A program made the translations under genes and the position numbers. A stretch of DNA of 64,000 nt from Fratercula arctica. Taxonomy: Eukaryota; Chordata; Aves; Charadriiformes; Alcidae. Position 1 is the first letter of the stretch. Each line of letters starts with the position of its first letter. Below, in pieces: positions 1 through 14,272 of this stretch. The stretch is from contig CANTUZ010000008.1 in the NCBI GenBank assembly GCA_947846985.1, positions 24,633,352 through 24,697,351 on the forward strand, in the 5' to 3' direction. The notes under the pieces are model-generated. The model was not told the origin of the DNA. It searched no databases and saw nothing but the letters and a program-made list of their open reading frames with translations.

Positions 1-2252
1 GAAATGAATGAATTGCAGCTCATGTGAAAGATTCACCAACAGCACTATCAGAGGACAAGTCAGGTAGCAAACAGCGTCATCTCTGAAAGACTGACAACAA
101 TGTAATGATCCTGTTTCACTCATTAGAAAAAACACCATTTACAGGTGTTTCATGGGGACTAAGTACATCCTCAGTACAGCACAGTTCAACACAACTGTTC
201 AGAATACTCACTAAAGTTGTATTTACAATATGTGGCTTCTATGGAAAAATCCATATTTAATGCCTGTAAAATACTGGTTTGCTGAGTGGCAAATTTTTAA
301 ATGGCAAGATTCTCCCACTGCAATATTCTGCTTTTTCATAATCACTATTCAGCTTTTTCGTAATCACAATGAAAGACAATATAAAATCAAAACTCACCAT
401 CACACTTTTGGATGCTTCTCTGAACCAAACCTACAAAAGGTATGCTTTTACAGATGAGACTTCCTTCTGATGCTGATATTGTGAAGCTTTTTAATAATGC
501 ATCTGCTTCATTAAACATCATTGTGAACCTGACCAAGGGTTGAGGTCTCTCTCCACCTTCCCTGAATTAGCCTATTTTAATAAGAAAACATGCGGAGCAG
601 GAGGATTTTTCATAAAGCTCGTGTGCTGTTGGTAAAAGAAGATTAAGAATTATTCTGTATTTTCCTTTGATCCTCTGCACTCTCTTTCCGGCACCATACA
701 AATCTCCTCCAGATTCTGGCAGAAGCTTGACAGCTTATTTGATTTCTTTACAGCATGCAGGATAGCAAGGGTGATATTTTTTGCTTCCTTACACTACAGG
801 GTAACAAAACCTGTCCAGAGCCAAGACACTATAATACACACACTCTCCTCTAATACACTGGATAACTATTTTAATAGAAGCATATAAATTTATTTCACAG
901 AATAATCGTCATACAAACAAGTTGCAGTTGCTTACACCTGTGTTTCAAGGACGCTCTTAGTACAAACTACTTGCAATAATTCAAACACTGAGTGAGTTTC
1001 CTCCCGATAACTAAATGTAAACTGAACAAAGGTTTCTTACCGTCACCAGAGTGCTCTGTTGTACCATATTTAATTAAAGATATTTAAATATTTCCCCCAA
1101 CAGACTTTTTTCTCCAATACTTTTTTTAAATTTTGTTGCTTGTTGAAGAAATAGCTGATATGTAGGTACAGGATGCCTGTTTGTGGTGGCTTTTCATCAT
1201 ATCTAGAAATTCACATAGAATTCAACCAAATTAATTTTTCCTTCAAATACTTTTTAATCATATAAAAACAAACAAACAAAACCACTTATACATAAATACT
1301 ATAATTTTTTAAGTAGAATAAGCAGCTAAATTGGAAGCTATAGGCAAAAGAAAGTATGTTACTATTAGACTGATTGAAAGATTTCCAATTTCAGATCTTT
1401 TTGATGGAAAGCTAGGTTTTTGTTATATAATTCCCTCCCTCCCCCCTGCCCTGAAATTCTGAAATACACTGACGTACATAGATTTCACCCAGGAATGAAA
1501 ATTAGGAGAAAAGCTATATATTCAGAAAGATACATTCTGAATACCAACTTCCTTTAAGAAGGCTCTGTTCATTCTGTTGTTTCTTTCAGTTTCATTTTAC
1601 AAAAACTAGTTGTGAAGTAAAATCTTGTCCATTGTGCAGATGGGTCAGAATCTGAACTGGGTTAAAATGACCAGCCAGTCTGTGCGATCTTCAAAGTAGA
1701 ATATCTCAAGTTAATCTCTCTTCGCCACCATTTGCAACACAACCAGAGTCATGCTGATAAAATTAAACTTAATGGGGCACACCAACTGAGTCTGGAAGAT
1801 TGGCGCTTGTCTCAGTAGGTCAGTTCAGCAAAGGGAATGCCAACTAAGGAAGCATAAAGAATAGTTGAGCAAGTCAATTGAGAAAAGCAACAAAATAAAT
1901 AAAGTGTGAAATTGGAAGTTAACTGGCACCACTTTTTGCTGCAAAGTAAAGGTTACCACTTCCAGCGATGAGAAGTTGGTTATATGCTAATACAACTGTC
2001 CTTATGAACTGAGATGCAACCTTGAAAACTTGCAGAAATACAGCGATCCACTAGTATGTGTTTCATACCATGATTCTCTTTATGCACATAAATGTTTGCA
2101 TATATGTATGGTTGGGTTAACATTCATTCAAAAATAAAAGGGCATATCAGGCACAAAATATGAATTCTTTCAAGTCTGAATAACTTTTGTTAACTGTCTT
2201 TTCTTGTTAAATGCCCACTTCCGTGCATGCAGTTCTGTGCTTCTGGGTTCTT

Positions 2253-2314
2253 CTGACACAGACTACATGTGCCAGGTAGAGCACTGACATAGACTACATG
2301 TGCCAGGAAGAGCA
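2253..2314. repeat. Short tandem duplication, about 31-bp unit
   Basis: The segment starting CTGACACAGACTACATGTGC at 2253 recurs at 2284 as CTGACATAGACTACATGTGC. Both copies continue with GCCAGG and AGAGCA. The two copies differ at only about two positions, so this is a simple recent two-copy duplication. Confidence 0.85.
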
Positions 2315-3500
2315 TTGTTGCAAGACATTGAACACAAAGAATTCAACACACTCTCCTCTAGAACACTGTGGAGATTGCAGTTTCATTCTGTACTTAGAAA
2401 GATGTCACAGTTCTGTAGCATATGAAGCACTTTAAGGATTGAGCTATAATAGCATGCAGTGTATTTCCTGCTTGGTCAGGAGAGAAGAACTTCAAGATTT
2501 GAGCGTGAATCACTCTCAGAAGCTCTTCAGGTTAATTTTGCAGACCAAATTGGCATAAATATTTCAGTTATGCTTTAAAGAAATAACTCCTCTCCTTTTG
2601 TATCCTGCAGAAGGGAACCAGGTGATCTCTATTGCACAGAAGTATGGAAATCTTGTAACCGTGCTGCTCTACCATTTCGTGTATCAGCTCCACAAAGTAT
2701 GACTCTGATCATTTAATCAGAAGTGTGAAAAATGTCAAATGCCTTTGTTATTTTTGTTTCCTTACTGCTGAACTGACAAAAGTAGATAGAAGTGTGGATG
2801 CTTTGTTAATAAAAAAGGCTTGAATAGGTTACTGACCTAGAATAGGGTTAGAATTGTTCATACACTGAAAGGCAAGAAGACGAAAAGGAAGTTTTTCAGG
2901 ACTTGTTCCAAAGATGTAAAATGCTATGTATACAGGCAAAAGCATTTTTAAAATTCAAGGTTCTTCTTCATTTCTGTTAGTGTGGTGCAGGGAATGGAGA
3001 ATGAGGTCAAATTTAACAAGAAATAAAATCGGAGTATTCTTCAGAGTAATCAGTTGTTCATGAGAAAAAAACACCTTTCTAACATATGCACAAGAACATA
3101 CAGTAATTTAGTTAATCATTTTCAACCTAGGCATCTTTACTATACTATTTTGTTTCTTAGCACAAAGACCGTTAGTTCAATCAGTGCTTTTGATAAGGAT
3201 GTGATTATTTATTTTTTTTCAGATTATGACAAAATTTTAGAAATAATGAAGAACACAGGCATTATTATGACTGCTTTGTTCCATTTAAAAAAGAAAAATT
3301 TTACTGGGTTTTGAACTGTGCTTTTTGGATACAAACTGTACGCAGGTGGACAGGCCAGCTGGAAAGCAGAAGCAAAAAACAAAACCCTCCAAAAGAAGTT
3401 ACAATTGCCCAAAGAAAAAGACACAATTATTTAAAGATTAATCCCTAGGGAGGTTTTGTAAGTATTTTTGGGAAAAAAAAATATTCATGCTAAATTAGGT

Positions 3501-3510
3501 CCCCCCCCCC
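3501..3510. repeat. Poly-C tract (C10)
   Basis: Ten consecutive C residues follow an AT-rich stretch. It is an isolated homopolymer with no flanking repeat unit, likely length-variable and prone to sequencing error. Confidence 0.9.
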
Positions 3511-6500
3511 AGTAAACAGCATTTTTTTCTGAAACTAAATTGCTTTTTGCTGAAGATAGATGATTCACAGAATCAAAAGAATTTCCTTTGATTTTTACAG
3601 AGAATATTCACTTTTTGTATCAAAATCTCATTCTGAACTACCAACCTTTTGCTCACAATAGATGGCAGAAAAATGATTAAACCATGTATCTGTGTGAATA
3701 ATGGGCTACCAGTTTTTCCTGCTTATAGGATTAAGGGGACACTGAATAATCAATGAAGTGATCTATTGAGCAAATACCTTGCCTGGGCATAAGGCATATC
3801 AAGGGGCATGTGCTTAAAACACCAAACGTTAGAACTGTTTCTTGGCTATTGATTACTGCTCTTCGGTAAAAAGAGCGAAACTTCACAATATTTAATTTGA
3901 TCACTTGCTAATGATTTTCCTGAAGCATCTGTGACTTAGATGGTAGCTTTTACTACCATTAAAGTGGGAAAATGATATTTCTTCCTTCATTGTTGCATAC
4001 CAACCTACTCTTTGTGCCTTTGAAATCAAAGAAAGTAACTGCAGCTCTGTAATGATAAGCATGGCTGTACAGAATACAATGAGCCTGAAGCTTTCCTCCT
4101 AACGTGCAGACGGACCTTTATGCCTTATGCAAATGCCTGCAAAGAGTCTAGAAAGAACGAATTTACCTCTCATTTCAAAATGGACTTGAAAACAGGCAGT
4201 CTGCTCAGTGTAGATTTATCAGTGGGTAAAACACCCCTGCTCTACTAGAATATACATGTCTAAGGTTAAACAGTGGAATATGTTACTGGGTGAAAATAGG
4301 ATTTGTGATTTGTTTACTCACTGTCTGATATATGCAGATTTTCTGTTTATGTACTTTGATTTTCTAAAAGACTCAAAAAACCCCACCATCCCCAAAACTC
4401 TTTTTTTCAGATATACTTTAAAAGGTTGACCAGCTGTAAGCGACACAGCAAATATTCTGTATGTGTGGTACTAAGAAATGGCTCCACTGAATATATTTTT
4501 GTAAAGTATACATAATATGAAAGAACCACACTAATACTCTGGTAGCTACTTGTGAGAGCATCTCTCTTCCTCCAAAATTAGCAGAGTTTAAATAAAGTGG
4601 AAGGCTGAATATTTACCACCTCACAGGCATGGAGATACTCCAACATCTTCTGGCAAATCTCTGCAGGCGTTCGGTTCTGGCAGACTTTAAACTGCACTGC
4701 CTAGAAAAGTAGCTCAGCCACTAGAGGGTGGGGAGGTTTTCCCAAGTGCTGGGCTGTGCATGGTTTTGTAGCATTTGCTCAATACTTTAATTTTTTTCAT
4801 CTGCATATCCTATACCTTCTTGGAATTAAACACACTAATCAAATTACAGAGGTGTTTCAGTAAACTGGACCATATAGAAACCTGCAGGGTACAACTTCTC
4901 TGTAGATAAGGAGGTTGTTATTAATCCCAAAGTCCAAAGTATGCAGAATGTCTACCCAGTATTTTCAGCACAATCATCTTCTCTGGAATGACACAAGAAA
5001 TATAACCTGATAAGGAACTATGTTTTAATTAAGCCATGGGTATGATCTTTAAGCCTTTGAAAACATAACCAAACCAAAACTAAAATTAAAACTTGATGAT
5101 GTGGTATCTCAGTAGACCCCAGTAGTAAATAACTCAAAGATATGCTGTACTTAAAATTCTGGAGCACTCGATAATATATTGACTGCTTTAAAAAGCTTTC
5201 TTGAGGAACTTCTGTATCTCTTTAGAAATAAAGAGGTTACTTATTTGGTCATTGTCACCAGAAAATTATATAAAATTAATCTCCCTTTTTCCTAAATTTG
5301 TCTCTACATTATTATTAAATTCTTTGCAACATAGTTAATTCTTTCTGCACAGAGCAGCCTCCAATCTTAACAAATGCTTCTGACTGTATACACTTAATCT
5401 TTGAAATCTGCCATAGAAAACATGCATGATGTCATGACTGACTATAAAACCACCCCAAATTACAATTCATGGGTCTTAAAATTACAAACAAAAATGCCAC
5501 GTATAGAATACCCACCAGTTCTTCCAAAAAAAGGGGCCTTCTGCATGAATATAATTTCCATTCTGCAAAGCACTTTTTGCAGGATCATTTTCCGTGAGCT
5601 CTATGTGCAAGTTTATACATGAAAACCCAGTATTTAGTGATCCACACTAGTAAAAGTCATAATGTTTAAAGGTCATCTTCAGTCAGAATGCAGAGATATT
5701 GTTCCCTTAGGATTCTTTCTTCCTATTTTTTCCAGTACTAAACAGTTGTCACCAAGAGTCATCCATCCAGAATAACACACATTCAAGAAAACTCAGTTTA
5801 GGGAACGGATATTATTTGAGAATAAGAAAAATTCTGGAAACACAGGTCCTCCTTACAAGGCCCCAGCTTTTGTACTTTTCATAACTTATCAGCAGATCTT
5901 TAAAGCGATTCAAAGGCAGAAGATAAATGAAGATGATTCCACACTTCTGACATAATATTTAAAGAAAATTATTGAGTTGATTTTACATATTTTCCTGCCC
6001 TGGAACCAGTTGCAGAATTAGATCAAGGAGAAGGAATTCCAACACTTACTTTCAAGTATGTTCTAGATCTATTTTTCTAGTTCACTGCTATGATCTATTT
6101 TCTATACTGTTCAATCACTAAAACTGCTTCACAAACGATCATTTATTAGTCTAACAGTAGTGAATAAAAGGTTTTGTCTGCAGTGTACATTTATGTAAAT
6201 TCTTCTTGTAAGATGGCATTTGGCTTATTTAAATCGAAGACAACAGAAAGAAAATTCTAAGTGAATCCTGCAGCTAATGGGGATATAACCCATTTGTGTT
6301 TTGCAGGATCAATCCAAAGGTCACTACTCTATTTGCCTGTACATTCTGTGGCTGACAAAGAGGATTTATTGTTCTGATTAAAAAGAGAAACATCTTTCTT
6401 CTTAGCAGAATTACTTTTGCTAACTGTTCCTGCCCATAGTTTTAGATCTGAAGGAGAAGAGGAAATAAATACCTGAAAGGAATCTATTTTATATGAGGTG

Positions 6501-6972
6501 CCCTGTTTATCCATTGCTACTACAGCATAAAAAGCAAAAAAACCCCCAAACCCTTTGTTTGACATAACCTATTTTCTTAGGATCGGTAACAGATAAAAGA
6601 TTTTAGTCTATTTTATACAATAAGAAGGTCAATGGATGCCTACATTCATATTACTATCAACTCACTTTTGTAAAGTAAAAAGAGGTGATGGAGGAGTAAG
6701 TTTCTCTGATTTCCAAGTCCTCACCCTCTCCCCCTGCCCAGTCACTGTAATTTTTGACTGGGTTTGTTTGTTTATTTATTCAGTCTTTTTAAGTCTGAAT
6801 TGTAACCATCCAAATTCCTTGGTTGGGGAGATAAGGGTCTTAATCAGTTACACTGAGTAAACTTCCACAAAAGACAGGCCTTTCCAGACAATCACAGAAA
6901 AAGGAAGAAATAAATAAAGTAATTGAAAAAGAAAAGCAGTTATGCAGCAGTATATCTTCAGAAGCAGCAGAT

Positions 6973-6986
6973 CACACACACACACA
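6973..6986. repeat. (CA)7 microsatellite
   Basis: Seven uninterrupted CA dinucleotides, flanked on both sides by GCAGCAG/CAGCAG-like sequence. Confidence 0.9.
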
Positions 6987-8664
6987 GCAGTGTATCATTA
7001 AATTAGAATCAATTTTGATTTATTCATGGTGCTTATTTTCTAAACGAACTCTTTAAATGTTCAAGGGATAATACAAGGGTTTTTAGAAACTATGTATTAA
7101 TTCAGGACTTTTGAATACCCAGATCTAATTAAGATTAACTTCAGCAAGATACAGTTATTTAACTAGCTATAGAACAAGCTTTCCTAGATGGTAATACAAT
7201 ACAAAGTTTTATAAGACAAAAATAAATTAGAGAGAGAAAACTGGAAAAGAAAATGGCCATTGATATCAGGGTAAGTATAAAGTCTAACCACTGAGGAATT
7301 AAGAAGTTGCTGTGAGTACAGAATGGGCCTGCTTTGCATGAACAGGATTTGAAAGTAATAACTGTACCACAGGCTTTCAATCAGCATGTAATATGCAAAC
7401 TGAAGTCATTAATAAGCAATTTTATTCACAGACAAAATGTGATGTAAATGCAGCTAGTCTTAAGCAAAGCAAGTCAACTCTGTCACTGTGCAGAGGGTGA
7501 GCCCATGCGCTGCTTTCTGCGTGCTTAATGAGAAACACCAATCTGATGGCCAAGGAATTAAGTAACTTCTGTGCCCCACAGCTCTTAAGCGAAGTAAAAA
7601 GGAGGCTCATAATGACACAGTCCTGGACAACTGCAGCAGAGCTTTAGGAAATTTTCTATTTCATAGGAATAATATGTTCATTTCCACAAACTCCACAGGG
7701 CTATACAAATACACATTCTATTTCAGCAATGCAGAAATGCAGAGCAGAGAACTAGGCCCACATTCCCTAAGTGGTTATTTTTACAAAGGATTTTTTGAAC
7801 AATGTGTTCACGTTGCTGGCTGGCTATGAAGAACCACATTCTTGACACACAACCAAGCTAAAAGGTAATTTTCTTTAACTCTTTCTGGATCCTTTACACA
7901 ATTTAAGTAGAGGATACTGTGAACTTCAAAAATGTCACATTTATGAAGCAAAGTCTCACTGGTTGTTGCTTGTCACCATTAATGAGAGCACATTCCTCAA
8001 ATCAGTGTTGTAGGAGCTTTGTTGGCTGAGAACCAGCTTATACACTTTCATGACCAGAGAGAAGTACATTTTAATTGCTAGACATTTAATTATTGATAAT
8101 GAGTCCCAGTGATCATCAAACAATAAATAAAGAAACACTATTGCTTGCCATTGTCTAAGAAAAGGGAAGATACTGACAAATCCTGCTGACATTGAGTGTT
8201 CAAGCTTATGGATAGAGAGTGTGGTACCTTAAATATTTCTATGGATCCTAGAATGCGAAAAGCCATGGTAAGTTATATGACACAACCACCATTTTTCAAG
8301 CCTCATTAATGCTGAAACATCATACCAGGCGCAGAAAAGTCTACTTCGTGGCCAAGGCTCCAACATTCCTCTTCTTCAGTCTTGGACTACGATACAAGGT
8401 TTATAACATAGGTCTGATCCTGTACAGGCTTCCCACTGGCACCTTTCCTGCCCCGCCCACAGCAACATCTGTTCTTAACTAGACGTTAAAGAGTTTGAAG
8501 AAAAGGAATATTTTTTCTGGCTTCAGTTAGAAAAGTGTCATAGGTTTTTGCTGGTGAATAACCTTATCCTTTTTATTCTTGGTGCTGGAGGGACCATTTA
8601 ACGCCCTGTTGGCACTGTGTCCTCAGGCAGCATTTCAGCTGTCAGACATTTGTGTTCATCTATT

Positions 8665-8686
8665 AAAAAAAAAAAAAAAAAAAAAA
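8665..8686. repeat. Poly-A tract (A22)
   Basis: An uninterrupted run of 22 A residues, preceded by CATCTATT and followed by GCCACAACAAGC. I looked upstream for a retrocopy ending in this tail (a poly-A signal or a matching target duplication) and saw none, so I treat it as a simple homopolymer. Confidence 0.9.
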
Positions 8687-11600
8687 GCCACAACAAGCAA
8701 GGGCTGCTAATTCTTCTTTCAGTTTTTAATGGCACAACTTGATGGCTTACACAGTTTTATGCTTCTTCCTTTCTCCACTGTCTCTTCAACACCTTTCCAA
8801 ACCTGTCTTTTTCTGACAGAAGGTCAAATAGTGACATTTACAGCAGCAACTCCCGTCCAAAGAAAAAATAAAGCACAATACAATAACAGCAGCACAGAAA
8901 ATAGGTGTAGAAACAAATATCTGTTACGTAATGCTGTAGAAACAGCCATTATAACTAAATATCACTTGTTACAAAACATGAAGTTCTCCAGTGATGTTTC
9001 CTCATATAATCTGGCATCAATCTTGTTCATTATAGTAAAATTCCTTCTCTATAGTTCTGACAATTCCCTTTACTACTAACGACAGCACTTGACTAGGAAG
9101 AACAAATCTTTCTCTCCTCTTTTTTGCTCCCATTAAAGATATATAGATGGATACTGTTAGTTTATCCTTCCCACAATTTCTAATAAAATGTATAATACAC
9201 TTAAACATGTCACATGCTTGAATTGACACCAGAGGAAATTGAATCCTTGTTATAGAAGTAATTTCAGAGTAGATAATAGAGTATGTTTAACTGGTTTAAC
9301 TGTAGCTCAACAGCAAGTAACACCAACACTTCAAGGATGCAATGACACTGGAGTAGAAACAGTATCATTTAACTGCAGTTTAAAAGTAAAATTTAAGCCT
9401 ATGGGATAAGACAACACTTGGGCAACAGTAGCTAGACTCTCTTTGAGGTGAGATTTAGTTATTTTTACACTTGACCATGATAATTCTAACTATTGAGTAA
9501 GTAATTTTTCATTAAACTGCCAAGAAGTCACTGAAATTAACACACACAATAGTCTGCACAAATATGGAGTTTATAAGACGCACAGATAACAAGCCTGTAA
9601 TTAAACCTGAAATATTTTGAACTAGAATAAAGGTAGTTCTTTGGGAAACACAAAGTATGTCAGAAACAAAGAAAATGTCTTCCAGCTTACATCCATGGAA
9701 TAAACTTTTTGGGTAGCTTCTCTTTATTTTTTTATAGAGTTCAGCTGAAAAGTTCCAGCTTGCAGAGTTTTGTGTTTCAGTTTGTGCATTTGGAATGTAA
9801 TTTTCTTATTAAAATTCAACCCATGCTGCTAACTTCAGGGTTTACCTACAGTGTCAATGGACTTTGAAATTAACTCCAGAGCAAAATGTGAAGCTTGAAT
9901 TACTTATAAAAAAACCTTGATACTTGGAAAAGCAATAAACTATCAGCTAATTGAAGCCAAATTTTTTTAAATGACCGTTTGTGGGGTTTTTTGTCCACAG
10001 ATCATTGATAACCTCAAGTAATTTCAGCATTTGATTTACCTAAATTACACTAGAAATTATGTACTAATGCTAATTTATAACAAAAGAAATTACAAGGTCA
10101 AGAATGAAAGCTGGAATTTCAAAGCAAGACTTAATGCCTGGCCCCATATACTTCCATATTTCAGTATTTAAGTATGTGTGTATATGCTAAAGATAGTGTT
10201 GAAGGAAATTTAAAACCACTAATCAATTACTTTAATTTCAGTCTCAGTCCTAACCAGCATCTCACTGTGGGGGGAAGTCCATTAATTCCAGAAAACCAGC
10301 CAGTGATTAAAATGCAGATCAAATGTTACAAGCACATTTACACAAGCCTTCTGCCTTCTAACACAAAAACACACAAGTAATTACTTGTATCATTTCCACA
10401 TGATGTGGATTTCCACATATGATTCATAAATACGTTATCGATAAAACGTTACAGACTTTGAGTTCTGAACATTTATTTGATTTCAATGCTACTGTGAGCT
10501 TTAACAAGAATATCACATTCCATCATATATCCACATATATTCCAAACAATATATAGTTTACTATACGCTATTTCTATGCATACGCTATTACTTAAGTTAA
10601 AAAAATAACAGAAAAAAAACTTTAAAAGTTATTTCTTTAGACGTTATTTTGGAGTTATTTCTTTCCATTTTTGCTCAGAGAAGTTAGCAGGAAGATTCTA
10701 ATTTATTCCAATACCTTTTGTAACTTGGCAATTGTGTAAAGTGACATAAGCATCAAAAGGAAAATAAAAATTATTTAAATTTTGACAATAAGTCATAATT
10801 TTAACCCCTGAGACTAGTAGCTCATTACCTGGAGAAAATATTTTGTGCCTCACCCATCACTTACAGTCCAAAAGAAAGGAAAGGCAGTCCTAATCCCAGA
10901 AAGCTATCTCTAAGCACTTGAAGGTCTGAAATTAAGGCAGATGATTACCACATTTCTTTTCTTAGAATTTTACAGAATTGAGCAAAATCCACTAGCATGG
11001 ACTGAAAGAATAAACCTGGAGGAACAGATTTCCAACATGAAAAAATAGGAAAAGGGGAATACAAGTAATAGCACCAGCTTCACACTGACTATATTTTCTT
11101 CTCTTGTATTATCAGCTGTACCACACTTTGGCTTTTGCTTCAAATCACCCTTTTCCACATTAGCAATTCAACAGTATCAGCAGAGAAAGTGAAAGACTCA
11201 GAACACTGAACACCTGCTATTCAAATGTAAAAAATGCTACAGAAGCCTAAAAGTTATTTAAAGCAAGTGGATGACATCAATAGACAGAAAATATCAACAC
11301 CAACTGGCATCATTAAAAACGTTGAGGTATTGGGGAAAAAAATGGTATAAAGACTTTTCCTCCCTGGTGTTTTATTCTTACTTTTTATGGATAATCTTAA
11401 AAGTGTGATAATCTCATACTTTAAAAACCCCCACAATGCTGTCATTGTTGAGGTCACATTGATTTGGTGGACACAGATATGTATATACACTGCTGTGTCG
11501 TACTACTGTATTGTCTGTCTTCACTAGCCTGGTATAAGAAAATGACCAAAATGTAGAGGTGAAAAAATATTATAGAAGCAAGAAGCACATGAATATTTTT

Positions 11601-12751
11601 CACTGAAAGACTAGGCGCCTGTAGTCATAAGCAGTTAGTTCTATCTGCAGCAACTCAGCTACTCTTCAATCCCATCCATTCCTGAGTGACAGGACTGAAA
11701 AACTGGCTTTGCACCAAGATAGCTAGTCAGATTTTACCCACCTACTGAAATGAAAGCAAGACCGAGCTCTAAAACCCCAGCGAAGTACACCTTTCACAGA
11801 GTAAGCCCTGGTTTTGGGCTTTGAGCCAAGGAGACTACTATGCCCTCCCACTGTTAAATGGTTTTATGAATTCTTCTGTTCTGTTGTATACTCAAAAAAA
11901 TTGACATGCTTAAATTCTGAAGAGCATATCTCCTCTGCTTTGCAATAGCAACATGCACTACAGCTTTTATTTTCTCTTCCGTTCTCCAAGGAGAAACATG
12001 TGGGGTTGCTTTATCAACTAATAGATAATAAAAAATCCTTTTGTGTACTTCTGAGCAGAAAATTTTGTTAATTCTTTTACTAAATTCAATTACTGGCCAT
12101 ACGATATTTTTGAAGTACGTATCTAACCTTTATTTTAAAGACTTAAGATCACAAAGAATGTCCAGTGTACTTTCATAAATACACTTGGTGGCTGATTATC
12201 CTCACCACACGCATCTTATTTCTGAAAAGAATATACTACTCTTGGTTCCCCAAAAGTTAGCCTTGTTATGAAGTCAGCTATCAGAAATTTCTCCCAAAGC
12301 TATTATAGGTGGACAAAGACAGCAGAATTTTTTAGAATACACATTATTTCATTCCTCATCTTTATTCTCTCATTTCTTCCCCAACCAATGACCAGCTAAT
12401 AAGTAAAGTTACCATTAGTATTGTGAGTGGCACTACTAGTGCTATCGAAAGCCTAATCACTTCTCAAATCAATCTACCAAAAATACAAGAGCACCAGAGA
12501 AATGTGCTAGCTACAAATAATGTTTTAACTAGATAATTTTTCTGTATTTTCTACACATCCTAAAGTAAAAATCCCCCAAAAGTCAACTGCTCAAATAGCA
12601 GTACAGCTTGAACTAGGGATTTTGGACCAATTCAATTCAGTACAGAGTGAATTGTCTCCCACTATTAATGGGCAAGATGCAGCTCACATCCCACAAAATA
12701 CAGCAGACTCACTAACTTATTGACAGGCATTTTACCTGGATTGAAATAAAA

Positions 12752-12790
12752 GATTATTAAGCAATTAATTATTAAGTTATTAAGCAATTG
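12752..12790. repeat. Short direct repeat of TTATTAAGCAATT
   Basis: The 13-mer TTATTAAGCAATT occurs twice about 22 bp apart, with TTAATTATTAAG between the copies. This is a small AT-rich local duplication. Confidence 0.75.
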
Positions 12791-14083
12791 TGGAAAGGGA
12801 AGAGAGAAATATATTAATGCCTTTTGCAACTTTCACTTGGGTGCAGATTACATAGAAGCACAGAAAAGGAAAGCTGTAATGATTAAAACTCCATAGTGTT
12901 TGTAGATTTCCCAGTACAAATCTGAAGTTATAAGACTGCTATATTATAAGGTACTGATGCTATGTTTTGTAGACATTCTTACTTTGATTTCAGCTATTGC
13001 AGTATGTCTTAACACAAATACAGTTGAAGGGCTTACCGTAAAAAGGAAATAAAGCCCTTAAAAGACCTTAGAAGAAGCAATGTGAAAGAGAAACTTTCAC
13101 ATTCTGTGGGCATCAAGATGAAAACTTTGTACAGCTGCTCTGCACTGTAATCTTATTAACGTTCTTTTTAAAAAAAAGAATCTCTCGAACTTAAACTTCT
13201 CTCTCTTCACGGCTATTTAATCATGTCTATATACAGATTAACAACAATCTAAAATGTCATATATGGATTTGGGAAAGAAAACATCCGTTAAATGTGGATA
13301 TGCTGTACAAATACAGATGATTTACCATGAAACAGCTTTCAATCAGAAAATGCCAATCCATTAAACTTAAGTTTTTCTTGGGAATATACTAATAGAATAC
13401 TACAATCAAATCTATGCAGAAAGCCAGAAAACTAAAGACAGATGCCAGAAGTGCCAATATCTTAGCAATTAGGGCCTTACTTGAAAAGAGAAAATGGTCT
13501 CGGGCAAGTGATGCTTTTAGTCTGCTTTAGACTTTTATACGTCAGTCTCTTTAGACTGCTTACCAGTCTGCTTTGCATTTTGTCCTTTTTGTTCTGTGAC
13601 TTAGAAATGTAAAGACAGCAGCAACATGAGAGGTCTGGGCTTTCACCTGCCACAGCAAAACAAAATTCTGAAACTCTGTTTAAAAAAAGATTAAAAATCA
13701 TTAAATAGGAAACTCATGTCAGTAATTAGATAAACATTTTGTAACCTGTTGTTCCTTACACAACACAGAAAATTCTTTCCTTCTTTCAAACCTTCTTAAG
13801 AGCTCATACTTAAGCTCCGGAAAATTATAACTTATCCAAAGCTAGAAAAGGAAGTGTATTCCTCCAGGTGGGTACTTCATTATTTCAAAGGATCACTTGT
13901 CTACAGCAGCAAAAAACTATTGCTGTCTGGTATATGTCATACTTATTACATGAACCCATAACAGGAGAGAGAGTATTGAATACTTAAAGCTGTATCTTTC
14001 TTTAGTGTTATGTGATGATATTACTAAAACTGTGTGAGACATCTTCAGCATTTTGGGGTTTTTGTTTTGTGGGTTTTTGGTTG

Positions 14084-14105
14084 TTTTTTTTTTTTTTTTT
14101 TTTTT
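14084..14105. repeat. Poly-T tract (T22)
   Basis: Twenty-two consecutive T residues, preceded by a T/G-rich lead-in from about 14051 (runs of GGGGTTTTTG type). It lies 167 bp before the LTR at 14273 and shows no clear link to it. Read on the minus strand, a GTAATAAA sequence directly precedes the A-run, so a decayed retrocopy tail is possible but unsupported. Confidence 0.9.
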
Positions 14106-14272
14106 ATTACATTTACATTTCTAGTATTAGGTGATGAACAGGTTTAGAAATCATCAGAAGCTGTAACAAAGCTAGTGAAAACCAGGTGGCTTTTTGCCTC
14201 CCTCTCTGCCTGAATTTATTGTTAGGACTGGAGAATGGAAGTGTAGAAACCCAGGTATGATTATAGAGATGG

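Larger units (their letters stand above)
1..14272. other. AT-rich non-coding DNA, no gene recognised
   Basis: I find no exon-like open frame with conserved-looking residues, no RNA gene and no diagnosable mobile element here. Open frames are all under about 120 codons, scattered on both strands, and typical of chance in AT-rich DNA. Only small repeats stand out and are listed separately: a C10 tract, a 31-bp tandem duplication, a (CA)7 run, an A22 run, a short duplication near 12752 and a T22 tract. I see no CR1 LINE 3' end, whose ATTCTATG-type 8-mer repeats would be recognisable. The stretch could be intronic or intergenic; the sequence alone does not decide. Short exons of a large gene could be hidden here and I cannot exclude them. 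Confidence 0.6.

Noticed and set aside
8580..8686. Processed pseudogene ending in A22
   Set aside because: No poly-A signal, no open frame likeness and no flanking duplication.
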